Shown here in pieces: positions 33,524-43,572 of a stretch of DNA of 64,000 nucleotides (positions within the stretch are counted from its first letter, which is position 1; every line of letters begins with the position of its first letter). The position numbers and the translations under genes are program-made. The notes under the pieces are model-generated. The model saw only the letters and a list, made by a program, of their open reading frames with translations. It did no database searches and was not told where the DNA came from. Source of the stretch: Variovorax paradoxus. GTDB lineage: Bacteria; Pseudomonadota; Gammaproteobacteria; Burkholderiales; Burkholderiaceae_C. The stretch lies in assembly GCF_029919115.1 (NCBI RefSeq), contig NZ_CP123990.1, positions 2,232,001 to 2,296,000 on the forward strand. Reading direction: 5' to 3'.

Positions 33524-36500
33524 ATGAAAAAGAACTTCTTCCGGCCGTTCTGGGCCGTCGCGATGCTGGTGTTCGGCCTTTCCGCGGCGCAGGCGGAAGA
33601 CATCGATCTGTTCGTCGGCTACAACCAGACCGTGACGGACGCGCCCAACGTGCTGTTCGTGCTGGACAACACGGCCAACTGGAACCAGCCGTTCACTGCC
33701 GAGATCAACGCGCTGGCCAGCGCCTTCGAGAGCCTGCCCGCGGGCAAGTTCAAGGTCGGCGTGATGATGTTCAGCGAAACAGGCGGGGGCAACTCGAACA
33801 TCGACGGCGCCTACCTGCGCGCCGGCGTGCGCATGATGGACGATGCCAACAAGGTCAAGTACGGCGCGCTGATCCGCAGCTTCGACAAGCTCGACGACAA
33901 GTCCAACGGCGGCAAGGCCGGCAAGATGATGGCGGAGGTGTATCGCTATCTCTCGAGCGGCGCGCCGATGGGCGGCAACAACAAGGCCAAGGCCGACTAC
34001 ACCGGCAATGTCTTCGGTACCGCGGCTTCGAAGGCGATCTATGCGCTGCCCGACAACCCGCTGGCGGCCATCAACAGCAGCACCTACACCGGGCCGAACA
34101 CCACCAACTGCATCGGCACCTACGTCATCTACATCAGCAACGGCGCCGCGCAGGACAACAGCAGCGACACCACCACCTCGACCAACGCGCTGCGTACGGC
34201 CGGAGGCAGCACCACCATGATTCCGCTGAGCCCCAGCGGCTCGCAGGACAACGTGGCCGACGAATGGGCCAAGTTCCTGCAGACCAGCATGGGCGTGAAG
34301 GTCTACACCGTCGAGGCCGCACAGGCCACCGGCGGCCAGGGGCCGGGCTGGAGCGCGCTGCTCAAGAGCATGGCCGCCCAGAGCAAGGGCGAGTACTACG
34401 ACCTCAGCGCCACGCCCGACCTGGGCAAGGCGCTGTCCAGCGCGCTCGACGACATCTTCAGCAAGATCCAGTCGGTCAACAGCGTGTTCTCGTCGGTGAG
34501 CCTGCCCGTGAGCGTGAACACGCAGGGCACCTATCTGAACCAGGTGTTCGTGGGCATGTTCCGACCCGACGATTCCGCCTATCCGCGCTGGAACGGCAAC
34601 CTCAAGCAATACAAGCTCGGCCTGGACACCAACAACCAGCTCATCCTGCAAGACGCCGCAGGAACCAACGCCATCAACAACCAGACCGGCTTCATCGCGC
34701 CCTGCGCACGAAGTTTCTGGACGCCTGCGCCAAGCGCCACCGACGCCTACTGGAGCTTCCGGCCCGCCGGTGACTGCCTTGGCAAGGAGGCCGCCGAGAG
34801 CCCCGACGGCAATGTGGTGGAAAAAGGCGCGCAAGGCTACATGCTGCGGCAGGTGCTCCCGGCCGACCGCAACGTGAAGACCTGCGCCGCAAGCGGCTGC
34901 TCGACCCTGACGAGCTTTGCCACCACCAACACGGCGGGCATCACCAAAGAGGCGCTCGGCGTGCCGACGGAGGCCGAGCGCAGCGCACTCATCGAATGGC
35001 TGCGCGGCCTGGACAACAAGGGCGACGAGCGGCGTGCCGCCGACGGAACCCCCCTGACCTCCGCGGCCATGCGGCCCTCGGTGCACGGCGACGTGGTTCA
35101 CTCCCGCCCCGTGGCCATCAACTACGGCAGCGACGACCAGCCGCAGGTGGTGGTGTTCTATGGCGCCAACGACGGCATGCTGCGCGCCGTCAACGGCAAC
35201 CAGACCGCCGCCATCGGCTCCGCGGCGCCCGGCAGCGAGATGTGGTCCTTCGTGCCGCCGGAGTTCTACGGCAGCATCAAGCGGCTTTACGACAACACCA
35301 CGCGAATCAATTTCCCCGGCTTGCCAGTCAGCGTGGGCGCAACCGCTCCCAAGCCCTACGGCATGGACGGCGCCATGGCCGCCTACCGCCAGGGCAATGA
35401 AGCCTGGCTGTACGCAAGCATGCGCCGCGGCGGGCGCCTGGTCTATGCCTTCGATGTGTCGAACCCCGCCTCGCCCATTCTCAAATGGCGCAGGGGCTGC
35501 CCCAACCAGGACAACGACCTCGGCTGCGACACGGGTGCAAACGACATGACAGGCATCGGCCAGACCTGGTCGGCGCCGAAGATCGTCAAGTCGGCCGGCT
35601 ATGGTTCGGGCAACTCGCCCATGGTGATGTTCGGCGGCGGGTACGACAAGTGCGAAGACGTCGACACCACCTCTGCGGCCCAGGCCTGCGGCGCGGCCGC
35701 CAAGGGCAACAGGATCTACGTGCTCGACGGCAGCACCGGCAATGTGCTGAAGACCTTCAACACCGACCGGGGAGTCACCGGCGAAGTTACCGTTGTGAAC
35801 GACAGCGCCGGCCTGGCCAAGCTTGCCTATGCGGCCGACCTGGGCGGCAATGTCTACCGCATCAAGATAGGCTCAGCCGCACCCGGCAGCTGGGAAATGA
35901 CCAAGATCGCCTCGCTCGGCTGCGCCACCACCACAGCCACCTGCACGCCCAACCGCAAGTTCATGTTCGGCCCCGACGTGGTCGAAGACAACGGCATGAA
36001 CGTACTGCTGCTGGGCTCCGGCGACCGCGAAAAGCCCCTGCGCTCCTACAGCGCCGCGCTCAGCGTCTCGAACCGCTTCTACATGATGGTGGACAAGCCG
36101 GCCGACGACACCTGGCTGACCAGCGAGTCGACCAACTGCGACGGCAGCTCGCTGCTGTGCCACGGCTCGCTGCTGGCCATTACCGGCACAGACGCGCCCA
36201 CGCCTACGGCCCTGGCGGCCAAGAAGGGCTGGTATCTTGTGCTCGCGCCGGGCGAACAGGTGGTGACTTCGTCGGTGACCGCCTATGGCAACACCACCTT
36301 CAACACCCACACGCCCACCGACCCGGCCGTGCGCCAGTCTTGCCGCGCCGACCTGGGAACGGCCAATGTCTACAACCTGGCCTACCTGAACGCCGGAGCG
36401 CAGGGTGCGCGGTTCCAGAACGTGGTCGGCGGCGGCCTTGCGCCCTCGCCCGTGGTCGGCCGCGTCATGGTGAACGGCAGTTTCCGCGACGTGGTGATCG

Positions 36501-36598
36501 GCGCCAACCCGGACTCTTTCCTGAGCCCCAAGGGTGCAGCGGTGAAGACCGCTTTCACGCAGCCCAAGGGCCGCGTCTACTGGTTCATCCAGAAGTAA
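33524..36598 (+). CDS. pilY1: type IV pilus tip-associated protein PilY1
   Basis: The 1024-residue protein has a Sec signal ending AQAEDIDLF, an N-terminal von Willebrand A-like region (NVLFVLDNTANW, KFKVGVMMFSETG) and a C-terminal PilC-type beta-propeller (RPVAINYGSDDQPQVVVFYGAND, shown here as QPQVVVFYGANDGMLRAVNG). PilY1 sits at the pilus tip, drives adhesion and surface sensing, and controls retraction through calcium. Length and domain order are normal. It follows pilX by about 55 bases. Confidence 0.92.
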   Translation: MKKNFFRPFWAVAMLVFGLSAAQAEDIDLFVGYNQTVTDAPNVLFVLDNTANWNQPFTAEINALASAFESLPAGKFKVGVMMFSETGGGNSNIDGAYLRAGVRMMDDANKVKYGALIRSFDKLDDKSNGGKAGKMMAEVYRYLSSGAPMGGNNKAKADYTGNVFGTAASKAIYALPDNPLAAINSSTYTGPNTTNCIGTYVIYISNGAAQDNSSDTTTSTNALRTAGGSTTMIPLSPSGSQDNVADEWAKFLQTSMGVKVYTVEAAQATGGQGPGWSALLKSMAAQSKGEYYDLSATPDLGKALSSALDDIFSKIQSVNSVFSSVSLPVSVNTQGTYLNQVFVGMFRPDDSAYPRWNGNLKQYKLGLDTNNQLILQDAAGTNAINNQTGFIAPCARSFWTPAPSATDAYWSFRPAGDCLGKEAAESPDGNVVEKGAQGYMLRQVLPADRNVKTCAASGCSTLTSFATTNTAGITKEALGVPTEAERSALIEWLRGLDNKGDERRAADGTPLTSAAMRPSVHGDVVHSRPVAINYGSDDQPQVVVFYGANDGMLRAVNGNQTAAIGSAAPGSEMWSFVPPEFYGSIKRLYDNTTRINFPGLPVSVGATAPKPYGMDGAMAAYRQGNEAWLYASMRRGGRLVYAFDVSNPASPILKWRRGCPNQDNDLGCDTGANDMTGIGQTWSAPKIVKSAGYGSGNSPMVMFGGGYDKCEDVDTTSAAQACGAAAKGNRIYVLDGSTGNVLKTFNTDRGVTGEVTVVNDSAGLAKLAYAADLGGNVYRIKIGSAAPGSWEMTKIASLGCATTTATCTPNRKFMFGPDVVEDNGMNVLLLGSGDREKPLRSYSAALSVSNRFYMMVDKPADDTWLTSESTNCDGSSLLCHGSLLAITGTDAPTPTALAAKKGWYLVLAPGEQVVTSSVTAYGNTTFNTHTPTDPAVRQSCRADLGTANVYNLAYLNAGAQGARFQNVVGGGLAPSPVVGRVMVNGSFRDVVIGANPDSFLSPKGAAVKTAFTQPKGRVYWFIQK

Positions 36599-36602
36599 AA
36601 GG

Positions 36603-37124
36603 GTGCGCAAGGTGCAGACAACCTCCGGCATGCGCGCACGCGGCTTCACGCTCGTGGAGCTGATGGTCACCATTGTGGTGCTGGTCGTGCTGGTGTCGGT
36701 GGCCGTGCCCTCCTTCGACAACATACGGCTTTCGAGCCGGCTCAACTCGTATTCGACCGATCTCGTGGCCGGCAGCCAGCTGGCGCGCAGCGAAGCCATC
36801 AAGCGCAACGCTGCCGTAACGCTGTGCGCCTCGGCCAACGGCACCGCCTGCGCCACCAACGGCCAGTGGGAAGCCGGATGGATCGTCGTGAGCAACGACG
36901 GGCGGGTCATCCAGAAGCAACCGGCCACCGCCAGCGGCTACCAGATGCGCGACAGCGGCGGGCTGAGCGCCCTCACCTTCGACGCCACCGGTGTCGGCGG
37001 CACCGCGGCCAACATCACGATTTGCCGCGCCACCCCGGTCGGCAGCCAGGAGCGGGTGGTGAAAATAAGCGCCACGGGGCGTTCATCGATCACCCGGACC
37101 AGTGTGGGTACCTGTGGTGCATGA
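36603..37124 (+). CDS. GspH/FimT-family minor pseudopilin
   Basis: The 173-residue protein has the prepilin cleavage motif RGFTLVELMVTIVVLVVLVSVAVPSF and the GspH C-terminal fold (GRVIQKQPA, LSALTFDATGVGG). GTG 36603 is four bases past the pilY1 stop, but ATG 36630 gives a more normal short leader (MRARGFTLVEL) and may be the true start. In other species fimT/fimU sits at the start of this cluster; here it is at the end. Confidence 0.85.
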   Translation: MRKVQTTSGMRARGFTLVELMVTIVVLVVLVSVAVPSFDNIRLSSRLNSYSTDLVAGSQLARSEAIKRNAAVTLCASANGTACATNGQWEAGWIVVSNDGRVIQKQPATASGYQMRDSGGLSALTFDATGVGGTAANITICRATPVGSQERVVKISATGRSSITRTSVGTCGA

Positions 37125-37240
37125 ATGAGGTCTTTTTTGTGCGATCCTCGGCGATGCGGACAATAGTGCACTAACTCGGCCCTGGGCCCTGTTCGTTTAC
37201 ATCGCCGCTGCCGATTTCATCAGTAGAAACGCCTCATTTC

Positions 37241-38083
37241 ATGGAACATCAACTGGACTGGGCACTTGCCGCCTGCGGCCGCATCCTGCGGCCGGTGGTG
37301 CGGCTCGCCCTGGCCATGGGTGTGAAGCATCCGCACCTGGAGGTGTTGCTGCGCGACCTGCTGCTGGAGGAAGCCACCCTTTCGTGGCGCAAGCAGGGCG
37401 TGGCAAAGCCCAATATCAGCCAGTTGTCGGTTACGACCGGGCTTAACCGCAAGGCCGTGACTTCCAAGGTCCGCGCCCCGGCGGATGCCCTGCCCCATAC
37501 AGAAGTGTCCGCAGCCGCCAAGACTTTCACGCTGTGGCTGCAGATGGTGTCCGAAAACCAGGCGTACCACCGGCTTCCGATCACGGCCGACGGCGAGGAC
37601 ATGCCGTCCTTCGAAGCGGTGGCAAGGCTTGGCAGCCGCGGCAACGTGCACCACCGCACCATCCTGGACGAACTGGTGCGCCTGAACATGGCGGCCGAGG
37701 AGAACGGCTGCGCCGAACTCAAGGTCGACGGTTTCGTGCCCGTGGACGATTTGCAGGCAATGCTGGCGTTTCTGGGCGACAACGGCCGCGACCACCTGCT
37801 GGCGGCGGTGTCCAACACGCTTGGCGAGCAACCCCGCATGCTCGAACGCGCGGTGTACGCTCGCGGACTTGCGCTGGAAGACTGCGAGAACATCCATCAA
37901 CTGGTGCGCGAACGCTGGTCCGCCCTGCACCGAGAACTGGCGGGCGAGATGACGCGCGCTGTAGACCAAGCCCCGAGCGGCGCCAAAGGGCGCATCCGGG
38001 TCGGTATCTACACTTATTATGAAGACGACGCGGCGCCGATTGCGCCGGCCGTTGTGCCCAGGCGGGAAGAGAAAGCACCATGA
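37241..38083 (+). CDS. DUF6502 family protein
   Basis: The 280-residue protein has a N-terminal region that looks like a degenerate helix-turn-helix (PNISQLSVTTGLNRKAVTSKV), followed by a helical domain with VARLGSRGNVHHRTILDEL and MLERAVYARGLALEDC. It matches, by eye, the DUF6502 family, which is usually found directly before a DUF5666 lipoprotein. A DNA-binding or regulatory role is plausible but unproved. Its stop overlaps the downstream start by four bases. Confidence 0.72.
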   Translation: MEHQLDWALAACGRILRPVVRLALAMGVKHPHLEVLLRDLLLEEATLSWRKQGVAKPNISQLSVTTGLNRKAVTSKVRAPADALPHTEVSAAAKTFTLWLQMVSENQAYHRLPITADGEDMPSFEAVARLGSRGNVHHRTILDELVRLNMAAEENGCAELKVDGFVPVDDLQAMLAFLGDNGRDHLLAAVSNTLGEQPRMLERAVYARGLALEDCENIHQLVRERWSALHRELAGEMTRAVDQAPSGAKGRIRVGIYTYYEDDAAPIAPAVVPRREEKAP

Positions 38084-39522
38084 AGAACCACTACAGATGG
38101 ATGCGCGGCATCCTCTTTGCCGGAGCAATAGCGCTGCTGCTCTCGTGCGGCGGTGGCGGTGGCGGCGGAACTTCGGCAGGCGTTGTGGGCGTTGGCGGCG
38201 GCTCGGCTTCGGGTGGCGCGGGTACATCCACGGGCACGGGTTCGAGCACGGGTACTGGCACGGGCACCGGAGCCGGCGATAGCGGGGGCACGGGCACGGC
38301 GGGCGGCTCCGACGGTTCGGGCACCGGGAGCGCGGGCGGCGCGGGCGGCACCGGCGGTACGGGCGGTACAGGCGGCGGCACCGACGGCACGACCACGGCG
38401 GGCAACGGTACCGACGACGGTTCGGGCGTGGGCTCGGGCGGCACCGGCGTGAGCACCGCCGACGCGACGGGCGTGGGCTCGGTGGGCGGAATCGGCAGCA
38501 TCATCCTGAACGGTGTGCGCTACAACACGGACGCAGCCACCGTCAGTCTCGAAGACACGAGCGAACTGCAGATCGGCATGAGCGTGCGCATTGCCGGCAA
38601 GATCGACAGCGCCTTTACTGCTGCCACGGCCCAGCAGGTCGTCTCGGCAGCTGAACTGCGCGGCGCGGTTTCGGTCATCAACCTCGCGGGCGGCAGCTTC
38701 GTGGTGATGGGCACCACCGTCACCACAGACAACGCCACGGTGTGGAGCGGCGTGACCAGCCTGAACCAGCTGCCGGCGGGCGCTGTAGTGCAGGTGTGGG
38801 GCCTCCCCTCGGAGCCGGGCAGCCTGCGTGCCACCCGCGTCGAGCTGAATCCCGCATCGGTTGAACCACTGGTTACCGGGTTCGTGCAGAACCTCGATCG
38901 GCTCAGGCAGAGCTTCACGCTCGGCCAGTTCGAGGTGAAGTACGGCGGGGCCGTGTTCTCGGGTGGCATCGATGCATCGACCTTCACCGAGGGTACGATT
39001 GTCCGGGTGCGCGGCATCGCAGCGCCGGTTGCGGGCGTTTTCAACGCAACCAAGGTGCAGAGCTGGTACGCCATACCAACGCAGAACACCGCGGCGGTGC
39101 AGCTTGCTGGCGTCGTTACCAGCTACACCTCGCTCAACGCCCAGTTCAAGGTTCTCGGAACGGCAATCGACGCGTCCAATGCCCAGATCACCGGGGGCCT
39201 CCCGACATCGATCGGCAATGGCGTGAAGGTGGAAGTCGACGGCTTCATGGCCAACGGCATCCTGGTGGCGAAAAAACTGCGCATCCGCAACGTGCCAGGC
39301 GTCGGCGGGCCGGTCGATTTCACGCTCATCGGCGCCATCGGGGGGTATCACTCTCCATCGAACTTCAAGGTGCAGGGCCGGCAAGTCAACGCCAGCGGCC
39401 CAGGTACAAGCTTCGAAGGCGGAACCATTGCCGAGCTGGCCAACGGCCGCCGCGTCTCCGTGGTCGGGGATACGGTCGAGAACGGCGTGCTCATCGCGAA
39501 GCGCGTCACCTTCACGCCTTGA
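38080..39522 (+). CDS. DUF5666 repeat lipoprotein with Gly-Ser-Thr rich linker
   Basis: A lipoprotein signal (LFAGAIALLLSCGGGG; cysteine 24) starts the 480-residue protein. Residues 25-130 are almost only Gly, Ser, Thr and Ala in short repeats (TGTGSSTGTGTG, GGTGGTGGTGGG). From residue 140 there are four or five beta-rich DUF5666 units, for example QLQIGMSVRIAGKID, AGAVVQVWGLP and GTIVRVRGIA. The protein would be anchored in the outer membrane with the linker spacing the domains. Function unknown. It is coupled to the DUF6502 gene. Confidence 0.75.
   Translation: MKNHYRWMRGILFAGAIALLLSCGGGGGGGTSAGVVGVGGGSASGGAGTSTGTGSSTGTGTGTGAGDSGGTGTAGGSDGSGTGSAGGAGGTGGTGGTGGGTDGTTTAGNGTDDGSGVGSGGTGVSTADATGVGSVGGIGSIILNGVRYNTDAATVSLEDTSELQIGMSVRIAGKIDSAFTAATAQQVVSAAELRGAVSVINLAGGSFVVMGTTVTTDNATVWSGVTSLNQLPAGAVVQVWGLPSEPGSLRATRVELNPASVEPLVTGFVQNLDRLRQSFTLGQFEVKYGGAVFSGGIDASTFTEGTIVRVRGIAAPVAGVFNATKVQSWYAIPTQNTAAVQLAGVVTSYTSLNAQFKVLGTAIDASNAQITGGLPTSIGNGVKVEVDGFMANGILVAKKLRIRNVPGVGGPVDFTLIGAIGGYHSPSNFKVQGRQVNASGPGTSFEGGTIAELANGRRVSVVGDTVENGVLIAKRVTFTP
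38130..38480 (+). repeat. low-complexity GGC/ACN-rich tract
   Basis: About 350 bases made mainly of GGC, GGT, ACG and TCG codons encode the Gly-Ser-Thr linker. Short units such as GGCACGGGC recur. The tract is prone to slippage and to misassembly. Confidence 0.75.
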
Positions 39523-39696
39523 CACGCGCCACGTAGCACCGCCGGCCCACCGGCCGGTCGCGCCCCAAAAATCGCCCGAGAAAAGCCAGGGGTTGCATTT
39601 GCACCCTCGGCTCGATCGCGGCATCCTGCACCCTGAGCGCAACGAAAAAGAAGAACGGTCCCCTGTTCGAACACTCTCTTTTTCGAAAGGTTTGGA

Positions 39697-39942
39697 ATGA
39701 ACCCCGATCTTGAACTCAGGCACGAAGTCTTTGCCCAACTGAACTGGGACCCCGCCGTCGTCGGCTGCGATGTAGACGTGTGCGTGGCGGCCGGCGTGGT
39801 CACCTTGCAGGGCACGCTTGCCAGCGAAGGCCTGAAAGCCGCCGTGGAGCGTGCGGTGCGCCGCGCGGAAGGCATCGGCACCATCGTCAACCAGTTGATG
39901 ATCATTGATGAGCATCAAGCCACGGCACGCCCGAAGCTTTGA
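39697..39942 (+). CDS. BON domain protein
   Basis: The 81-residue protein is a single BON domain: VFAQLNWDP, then VDVCVAAGVVTLQGTL and VERAVRRAEGIGTIVNQL. BON domains bind phospholipid or proteins and occur in OsmY-type stress proteins; this one lacks a signal peptide, so it should be cytoplasmic. GAAAGG precedes the ATG. It is 32 bases before the phosphoketolase gene and may share its transcript. Confidence 0.82.
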   Translation: MNPDLELRHEVFAQLNWDPAVVGCDVDVCVAAGVVTLQGTLASEGLKAAVERAVRRAEGIGTIVNQLMIIDEHQATARPKL

Positions 39943-39974
39943 CACTTGGCTAGCCAATCCGCCGAAAGCTGCCC

Positions 39975-42344
39975 ATGCCCCTCGCCTCTTCGCCCGCTGC
40001 CGAGCAAGACTTCACGCTGCTCGATGCCTGGTGGCGCGCGGCCAACTACCTGTCCGTGGGCCAGATCTACCTGATGGACAACCCCTTGCTCCGCCAGAAG
40101 CTCGAGTTGGCCCACATCAAGCCGCGCCTGCTGGGCCACTGGGGCACCACGCCGGGCCTCAACTTCGTCTATGCGCACATGAACCGCGTCATCAACGCGC
40201 GGGAGCTCGACGCCATCTTCATTGCCGGCCCAGGGCACGGCGGCCCGGGCGTGGTCGCCAACACCTACCTCGAAGGCACCTACAGCGAGGTGTATCCCCA
40301 CGTCGGGCAGGACGCCGAGAGGCTGAAGCGGCTCTTCACGCAGTTCTCGTTTCCGGGTGGCATTCCGAGCCATGTGGCGCCCGAAACCCCGGGCTCCATT
40401 CATGAAGGCGGAGAGCTGGGCTACTCGCTGCTGCACGCCTACGGAGCGGTGTTCGACAACCCCGGCCTGCTTGCGTGCTGCGTGGTCGGCGACGGCGAGG
40501 CCGAAACCGGCGCGCTCGCGGCGAGCTGGCATTCGAACAAGTTCCTGAACCCCGCGACCGATGGTGCCGTGCTGCCCATCCTGCATCTCAACGGCTACAA
40601 GATTGCCGGCCCCACCGTGCTCGCGCGCATCGGCGACGAAGAACTGGCCCAACTGATGAGAGGCTACGGACACGAACCGTACTTCGTGGCCGGCAATGAC
40701 CCCGCGCAGATGCATCGCCTGATGGCGGCAGCGCTCGACAAGGCGCTCGACGACATCCACGCCATCCAGGCCCGCGCGCGGAAAAACGGATTCAGCGAAC
40801 GGCCGCGCTGGCCGATGATCGTGCTGCGCTCGCCCAAGGGCTGGACCGGGCCCCGCCAGGTGGACGGCGTGCCAATCGAGGGCACCTTCCGTTCGCACCA
40901 GGTGCCGCTCACCGGCTTTTCCGGCAAGCCGGGCCATGTGGGCCTGCTCGAAGACTGGATGCGCAGCTACCGGCCCGAAGAGCTGTTCGATGCCGGCGGC
41001 GCGTTGCGTGCCGACATCGCCGCCCTTGCGCCCAGGGGCGCGAAGCGCATGAGCGCCAGCCCGCATGCCAACGGCGGCCTGCTGCTCAAGGACCTGGCCC
41101 TGCCGCCCTTCCGCGAGCATGCCGTCGCGGTCGATTCCCCCGGCGCTGCAGATGCGGAGGCCACGCGCGTGGCAGGCCGGTTCTTGCGCGAGGTGATGCG
41201 CCAGAACGCGGCATCACGCAACTTCCGCGTGATGGGGCCGGACGAGACCGCGTCCAACCGGCTGGGCGACGTGTTCGACGTGACCGGGCGAACCTCGACC
41301 GCGGAGATCCTGCCCGGCGACGAGCACGTGTCACCCGAGGGACGCGTGATGGAAGTGCTGAGTGAGCACCTCTGCCAGGGCTGGCTCGAAGGCTACCTGC
41401 TCACCGGGCGCCACGGCTTCTTCTCGTGCTACGAGGCGTTCATCCACATCGTCGATTCGATGTTCAACCAGCATGCCAAGTGGCTCAAGGTGACACGCGG
41501 CATCGGCTGGCGGCGGCCGATCGCCTCGCTCAACTACCTGCTCACCAGCCACGTCTGGCGGCAGGACCACAACGGCTTCAGCCACCAGGACCCGGGCTTT
41601 CTCGATCATGTGGTCAACAAGAAGGCCGAAGTGGTGCGCGTGTACCTGCCGCCCGATGCCAACACCCTGCTCTCTGTGGCCGACCATTGCCTGCGCAGCC
41701 GCAACTACGTGAACGTGATCGTGGCCGGCAAGCAACCCGGCCCGCAGTGGCTGGACATCGACGCCGCGGTGCGCCACTGCACGGTGGGCCTGGGCGTGTG
41801 GACGTGGGCCAGCAATGACGAAGGCGCCACGCCCGACGTGGTCATGGCCTGCGCCGGCGACGTGCCCACGCTCGAGACGATGGCCGCGGTCGACCTGCTG
41901 CGCGAGTTGCTTCCGGACATGAAGGTGCGCGTGGTGAACGTGGTCGACCTGATGGCGCTGCAGTCACCCGACGCGCACCCTCACGGCCTGCCCGATGCGG
42001 AGTTCGACTCGATCTTCACCACCGGCTGCCCGGTGGTGTTCGCGTTCCACGGCTACCCGTCGCTGATCCATCGGCTCACCTACAAGCGCACGAACCACGG
42101 CAACTTCCATGTGCACGGCTACCTGGAAGAAGGCACCACCACCACGCCGTTCGACATGACCGTGCTCAACCGGCTGGACCGCTTTCACCTGGCGGCCGAT
42201 GCCATTGCAAGGGTCGGTCGTTTTCAGGACAGCGCGGGCCATGTGCAGCAGCACCTGCGCGACAAGCTGCTGGAGCATCGCGCCTACGTCACGCGGCACG
42301 GCAAGGACATGCCCGAGATCGAAAACTGGCGCTGGTCCCGCTGA
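39975..42344 (+). CDS. phosphoketolase (Xfp family)
   Basis: Phosphoketolase cleaves xylulose 5-phosphate (and often fructose 6-phosphate) with phosphate, giving acetyl phosphate and a smaller sugar phosphate. The 789-residue length is normal. Thiamine diphosphate motifs are visible: [20 protein letters not shown] and the E of [10 protein letters not shown], plus GPGHGGPG and SHQDPGF. It would give a carbon-saving shunt. No acetate kinase or phosphotransacetylase gene is next to it, so acetyl phosphate must be used by enzymes encoded elsewhere. The downstream AraC gene is convergent. Confidence 0.93.
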   Translation: MPLASSPAAEQDFTLLDAWWRAANYLSVGQIYLMDNPLLRQKLELAHIKPRLLGHWGTTPGLNFVYAHMNRVINARELDAIFIAGPGHGGPGVVANTYLEGTYSEVYPHVGQDAERLKRLFTQFSFPGGIPSHVAPETPGSIHEGGELGYSLLHAYGAVFDNPGLLACCVVGDGEAETGALAASWHSNKFLNPATDGAVLPILHLNGYKIAGPTVLARIGDEELAQLMRGYGHEPYFVAGNDPAQMHRLMAAALDKALDDIHAIQARARKNGFSERPRWPMIVLRSPKGWTGPRQVDGVPIEGTFRSHQVPLTGFSGKPGHVGLLEDWMRSYRPEELFDAGGALRADIAALAPRGAKRMSASPHANGGLLLKDLALPPFREHAVAVDSPGAADAEATRVAGRFLREVMRQNAASRNFRVMGPDETASNRLGDVFDVTGRTSTAEILPGDEHVSPEGRVMEVLSEHLCQGWLEGYLLTGRHGFFSCYEAFIHIVDSMFNQHAKWLKVTRGIGWRRPIASLNYLLTSHVWRQDHNGFSHQDPGFLDHVVNKKAEVVRVYLPPDANTLLSVADHCLRSRNYVNVIVAGKQPGPQWLDIDAAVRHCTVGLGVWTWASNDEGATPDVVMACAGDVPTLETMAAVDLLRELLPDMKVRVVNVVDLMALQSPDAHPHGLPDAEFDSIFTTGCPVVFAFHGYPSLIHRLTYKRTNHGNFHVHGYLEEGTTTTPFDMTVLNRLDRFHLAADAIARVGRFQDSAGHVQQHLRDKLLEHRAYVTRHGKDMPEIENWRWSR

Positions 42345-42365
42345 GCCGCCGCCGGCGCCCCACGC

Positions 42366-43361
42366 TCAGGCGGCCGCCATGGCCGCACCGCCCAACTGCG
42401 CGTCGTTCTCCGCGTCGCTGAGCCAACGCCGCTTGTCGCGCAGCGGCGGTGCGCCGAACATGCGGCCGTACTCGCGGGCGAACTGCGACGGGCTTTCGTA
42501 GCCCACGCTGTGCGCGGCGCTCGCCACGTCGGCGCCGGCCATCAGCATCTGGCGGCGCGCCTCCTGCAGGCGCAGCTGCTTCTGGTATTGCAGCGGGCTC
42601 ATCGCCGTCACGGCCTTGAAATGATGGTGGAACGACGACACGCTCATGTGCACGGCGCGCGCCATGTCTTCGATGCGCAGCGACTGCGCGTAGTTGACGC
42701 GCAGCGCACTGATGGCCTTGGCAATGCGCTGGGTGTGGCTGTCTTGCAGCGCAATCTGCCGCAGGCGCGCGCCCTCGCCGTTCACCAGCAGGCGGTACAT
42801 GATCTCGCGCTTGATGAGCGGCGCCATGATCGGCACGTCTTCCGGCGTTTCAGCCAGCCGCAAGAGCCGCAGCACCGGCTCCAGCACCGGCATGGCAATG
42901 CGGTTGACATACATGCCGCGCGACGCGGGCGCATTGGCCTTGGCAGGCAGCTTCTCGTCGCCGATGAGCTCGCCGATGTCGTCGATGGCCAGCTCCAGCC
43001 GCACGCCCAGGTAGGGCTCGTTGTCGCTCGTCAGCCGCACCTGGCCGCACACCGGCAGGTCGACCGAAGTCACCAGGTAGTGCATCGGGTCGTACACATA
43101 GATGTCGTCGCCCACGATGATCCGCTTGGAGCCTTGCGCTATGAGCCCGAGCGCCGGGGTGGCAAAGGCGTGCTTGGGGCCGTCGGGCTTGCTGATGCAG
43201 AACACCTGCAGGCCGGCCACCGGTGTTTCCACAGTGCCGTCGCGCCCGCCCGTGATGCGGTTGATCAGCGCCACCAGTTCCTTGCGGGCCTCGTCGAGTT
43301 CGGGCTCCAGGGGCATCGGCTGGGCAATGGCGGCAGTGGTTTCGGGTGTTTCGTCGGACAT
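42366..43361 (-). CDS. AraC family transcriptional regulator (AraC_N type)
   Basis: The start at 43361 (MSDETPETTAAIAQP) gives 331 residues; the frame continues upstream but reads into the promoter of the divergent gene. The N-terminal AraC_N domain has FATPALGLIAQGSKRI and YVYDPMHYLVTSVDLPV. The C-terminal helix-turn-helix pair ends VASAAHSVGYESPSQFAREYGRMFG. Proteins of this type often regulate an adjacent oxidoreductase, here the divergent aldo/keto reductase. Confidence 0.9.
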   Translation of the reverse strand: MSDETPETTAAIAQPMPLEPELDEARKELVALINRITGGRDGTVETPVAGLQVFCISKPDGPKHAFATPALGLIAQGSKRIIVGDDIYVYDPMHYLVTSVDLPVCGQVRLTSDNEPYLGVRLELAIDDIGELIGDEKLPAKANAPASRGMYVNRIAMPVLEPVLRLLRLAETPEDVPIMAPLIKREIMYRLLVNGEGARLRQIALQDSHTQRIAKAISALRVNYAQSLRIEDMARAVHMSVSSFHHHFKAVTAMSPLQYQKQLRLQEARRQMLMAGADVASAAHSVGYESPSQFAREYGRMFGAPPLRDKRRWLSDAENDAQLGGAAMAAA

Positions 43362-43480
43362 GTTCAGGGCTTTGTCGCGGTTGGATCCACGGTGCCACGC
43401 ACCGTGGAGGATCGGGTGGTTACAGCTTAGCGCCGCGCTTGCAAATCTGCACGGGCCCGAACCGAGGTCTGGAGAATTAG

Positions 43481-43493
43481 GCAAAGACTTTGC
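43481..43493. promoter_or_regulatory. palindrome GCAAAG-A-CTTTGC in the AraC/AKR spacer
   Basis: A perfect six-base palindrome with a single central base lies between the divergent AraC and aldo/keto reductase genes, 80 bases before the latter. Candidate operator. Confidence 0.4.
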
Positions 43494-43572
43494 AGAAACG
43501 CACTCGCCGCGCCGGTGCCTGCGGGCGGATACTTTTTGCCGACGACGCTTTTCCAACGCAAAGGACCTCTCC

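Noticed and set aside
32843..35101. 752-residue open frame on the minus strand across the pilin cluster
   Set aside because: It overlaps pilX and pilY1, both well supported, and has the His/Val/Ala-rich composition of a shadow frame in GC-rich DNA.
38130..38480. CRISPR-like or satellite array
   Set aside because: The repeats are short codon-scale units inside a coding frame, without unique spacers.
38017..39957. 646-residue minus-strand open frame opposite the DUF5666 gene
   Set aside because: It mirrors the low-complexity repeat tract (Ala/Gly/Thr/Arg runs) and has no family features.
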